Assembly (NCBI GenBank): GCA_905479965.1
Contig: CAJQOR010000023.1
Coordinates: 1 to 5,590, forward strand
DNA: 5,590 nucleotides
Source: an uncultured Rhizobiaceae group bacterium
Lineage (GTDB): Bacteria > Pseudomonadota > Alphaproteobacteria > Rhizobiales > Rhizobiaceae
Direction: 5' to 3'
Every line of letters begins with the position of its first letter. Position 1 is the stretch's first letter. The notes beneath the pieces are model-generated. The model worked only from the letters and a program-made list of their open reading frames with translations. It searched no databases and was not told the DNA's origin. Position numbers and translations under genes: made by a program. Shown piece by piece: positions 5,436-5,590 of this stretch.

Positions 5436-5590
5436 GGACACTTGTGGGCGAGTTATTGTCAAATCTGGTGTTTGAGATTTTTCAGTCATGCAGCGACCTG
5501 ATTGTTTAGTGTCGTTTCAATTCCGTCTTTGAATTTAACGCCAGTGATAACTTTGGCGAGATAGTCAAAGCCGCGTAGTTTACGCCAGTT
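5436..5590 (-). mobile_element. One end of an IS256-family insertion sequence (continues past the right edge)
   Basis: The transposase tail at 5486-5590 implies an insertion sequence whose remaining ~1.2 kb lies to the right. Its terminal inverted repeat should lie just left of the transposase stop. The stretch starting near GGACACTTGTGGGCGAG at 5436 is my guess for the outer end. It is not proven, because the other end, and so the matching repeat and the target duplication, is outside the window. Confidence 0.55.
5486..5590 (-). CDS. IS256-family (mutator-type) transposase, C-terminal 34 codons only
   Basis: Reading the - strand from the right edge gives 34 residues beginning NWRKLRGFDYLAKVI, continuing TGVKFKDGIE, and ending NNQVAA before a TGA stop. 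The W-R-K/R-L/I-x-G-F/Y ... L-x-x-V-I-x-G-V-K/R-F-x-D-G-x ... AA pattern is, from memory, the usual C-terminus of IS256-family DDE transposases. Full-length proteins are around 400 residues, so most of the gene, including the catalytic residues, lies beyond the window and its integrity cannot be judged. The frame is uninterrupted here. It runs in the same direction as the GGDEF-EAL gene, about 395 bases upstream of that gene's start, so readthrough transcription from the element could reach it. Confidence 0.8.
   Translation of the reverse strand, partial: NWRKLRGFDYLAKVITGVKFKDGIETTLNNQVAA

Larger units (their letters stand above)
5091..5485. other. Intergenic region between the GGDEF-EAL gene and the IS256-like element
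   Basis: About 395 bases. The left 80 bases hold the ribosome-binding site and the palindrome cluster. A very AT-rich stretch follows (about 5174-5235). The remainder has no RNA gene that I recognise and only short frames. The longest I traced is a 51-codon + strand frame at 5346-5501 that runs into the transposase end and has no family resemblance. A small hairpin CTAACT-AATC-AGTTAG lies at 5397-5412. The end of the insertion element probably falls within the last 50-60 bases. Confidence 0.5.

Noticed and set aside
5417..5477. TCTCAAA / TTTGAGA inverted pair as insertion-element ends
   Set aside because: The arms are only 7 bases and 47 bases apart, both on one side of the transposase; the element's other end must lie beyond the right edge.
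5461..5480. AAATCT-N8-AGATTT hairpin followed by Ts, as a terminator
   Set aside because: Only six A/T-rich pairs; on the transposase strand no T-run follows, so it is too weak to call.
5346..5501. 51-codon + strand frame running into the transposase end
   Set aside because: It is antisense to the transposase tail over its last codons, has no family resemblance and no ribosome-binding site; probably chance, possibly a junction artefact of the insertion.
1..5590. CRISPR array, tRNA, rRNA or anti-phage defence cassette
   Set aside because: No regularly spaced repeats, no tRNA-like clover leaf pattern or rRNA stretch, and no defence-type proteins were seen on either strand.

Overview
The window looks like a stretch of a moderately low-GC alphaproteobacterial genome, possibly Rhizobiales. 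This rests on family resemblance: paired CUT1-type sugar permeases followed by a TIM-barrel sugar isomerase, the style of the GGDEF-EAL protein, and a rhizobial-looking IS256-type transposase tail. No rRNA or other marker is present to confirm it.

Left part (1-2306, + strand): the 3' end of a carbohydrate ABC importer operon. A permease cut by the left edge overlaps a second permease by 4 bases (ATGA). After a 19-base gap comes a xylose-isomerase-like TIM-barrel protein (sugar phosphate isomerase/epimerase family, probably metal-dependent). The two permeases would form the membrane channel. The binding protein and ATPase are not in the window and may lie upstream. The isomerase would act on the imported sugar or a derivative. 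The substrate cannot be read from the sequence.

Middle (2307-3344): a 205-base convergent intergenic gap; a small XRE-type DNA-binding protein on the - strand with an N-terminal helix-turn-helix and a C-terminal coiled coil; then about 450 bases with no convincing gene. The XRE gene has a strong Shine-Dalgarno sequence that is badly placed for its ATG.

Right part (3345-5590): a membrane-bound HAMP-GGDEF-EAL cyclic-di-GMP enzyme on the - strand. Its EAL phosphodiesterase site is intact. Its GGDEF site reads AGDEF, has no canonical inhibitory RxxD site, and carries an extra Cys/His-containing segment just before the active-site motif. The short upstream region is packed with small perfect palindromes. 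About 400 bases further right, the window ends inside the C-terminal 34 codons of an IS256-like (mutator-type) transposase on the - strand.

I did not find a clearly new multi-gene system. The points most worth a second look are the unusual GGDEF segment, the palindrome cluster upstream of that gene, the XRE start-site problem, and an 18-base near-repeat shared by the transposase tail and the 2307-2511 intergenic region.
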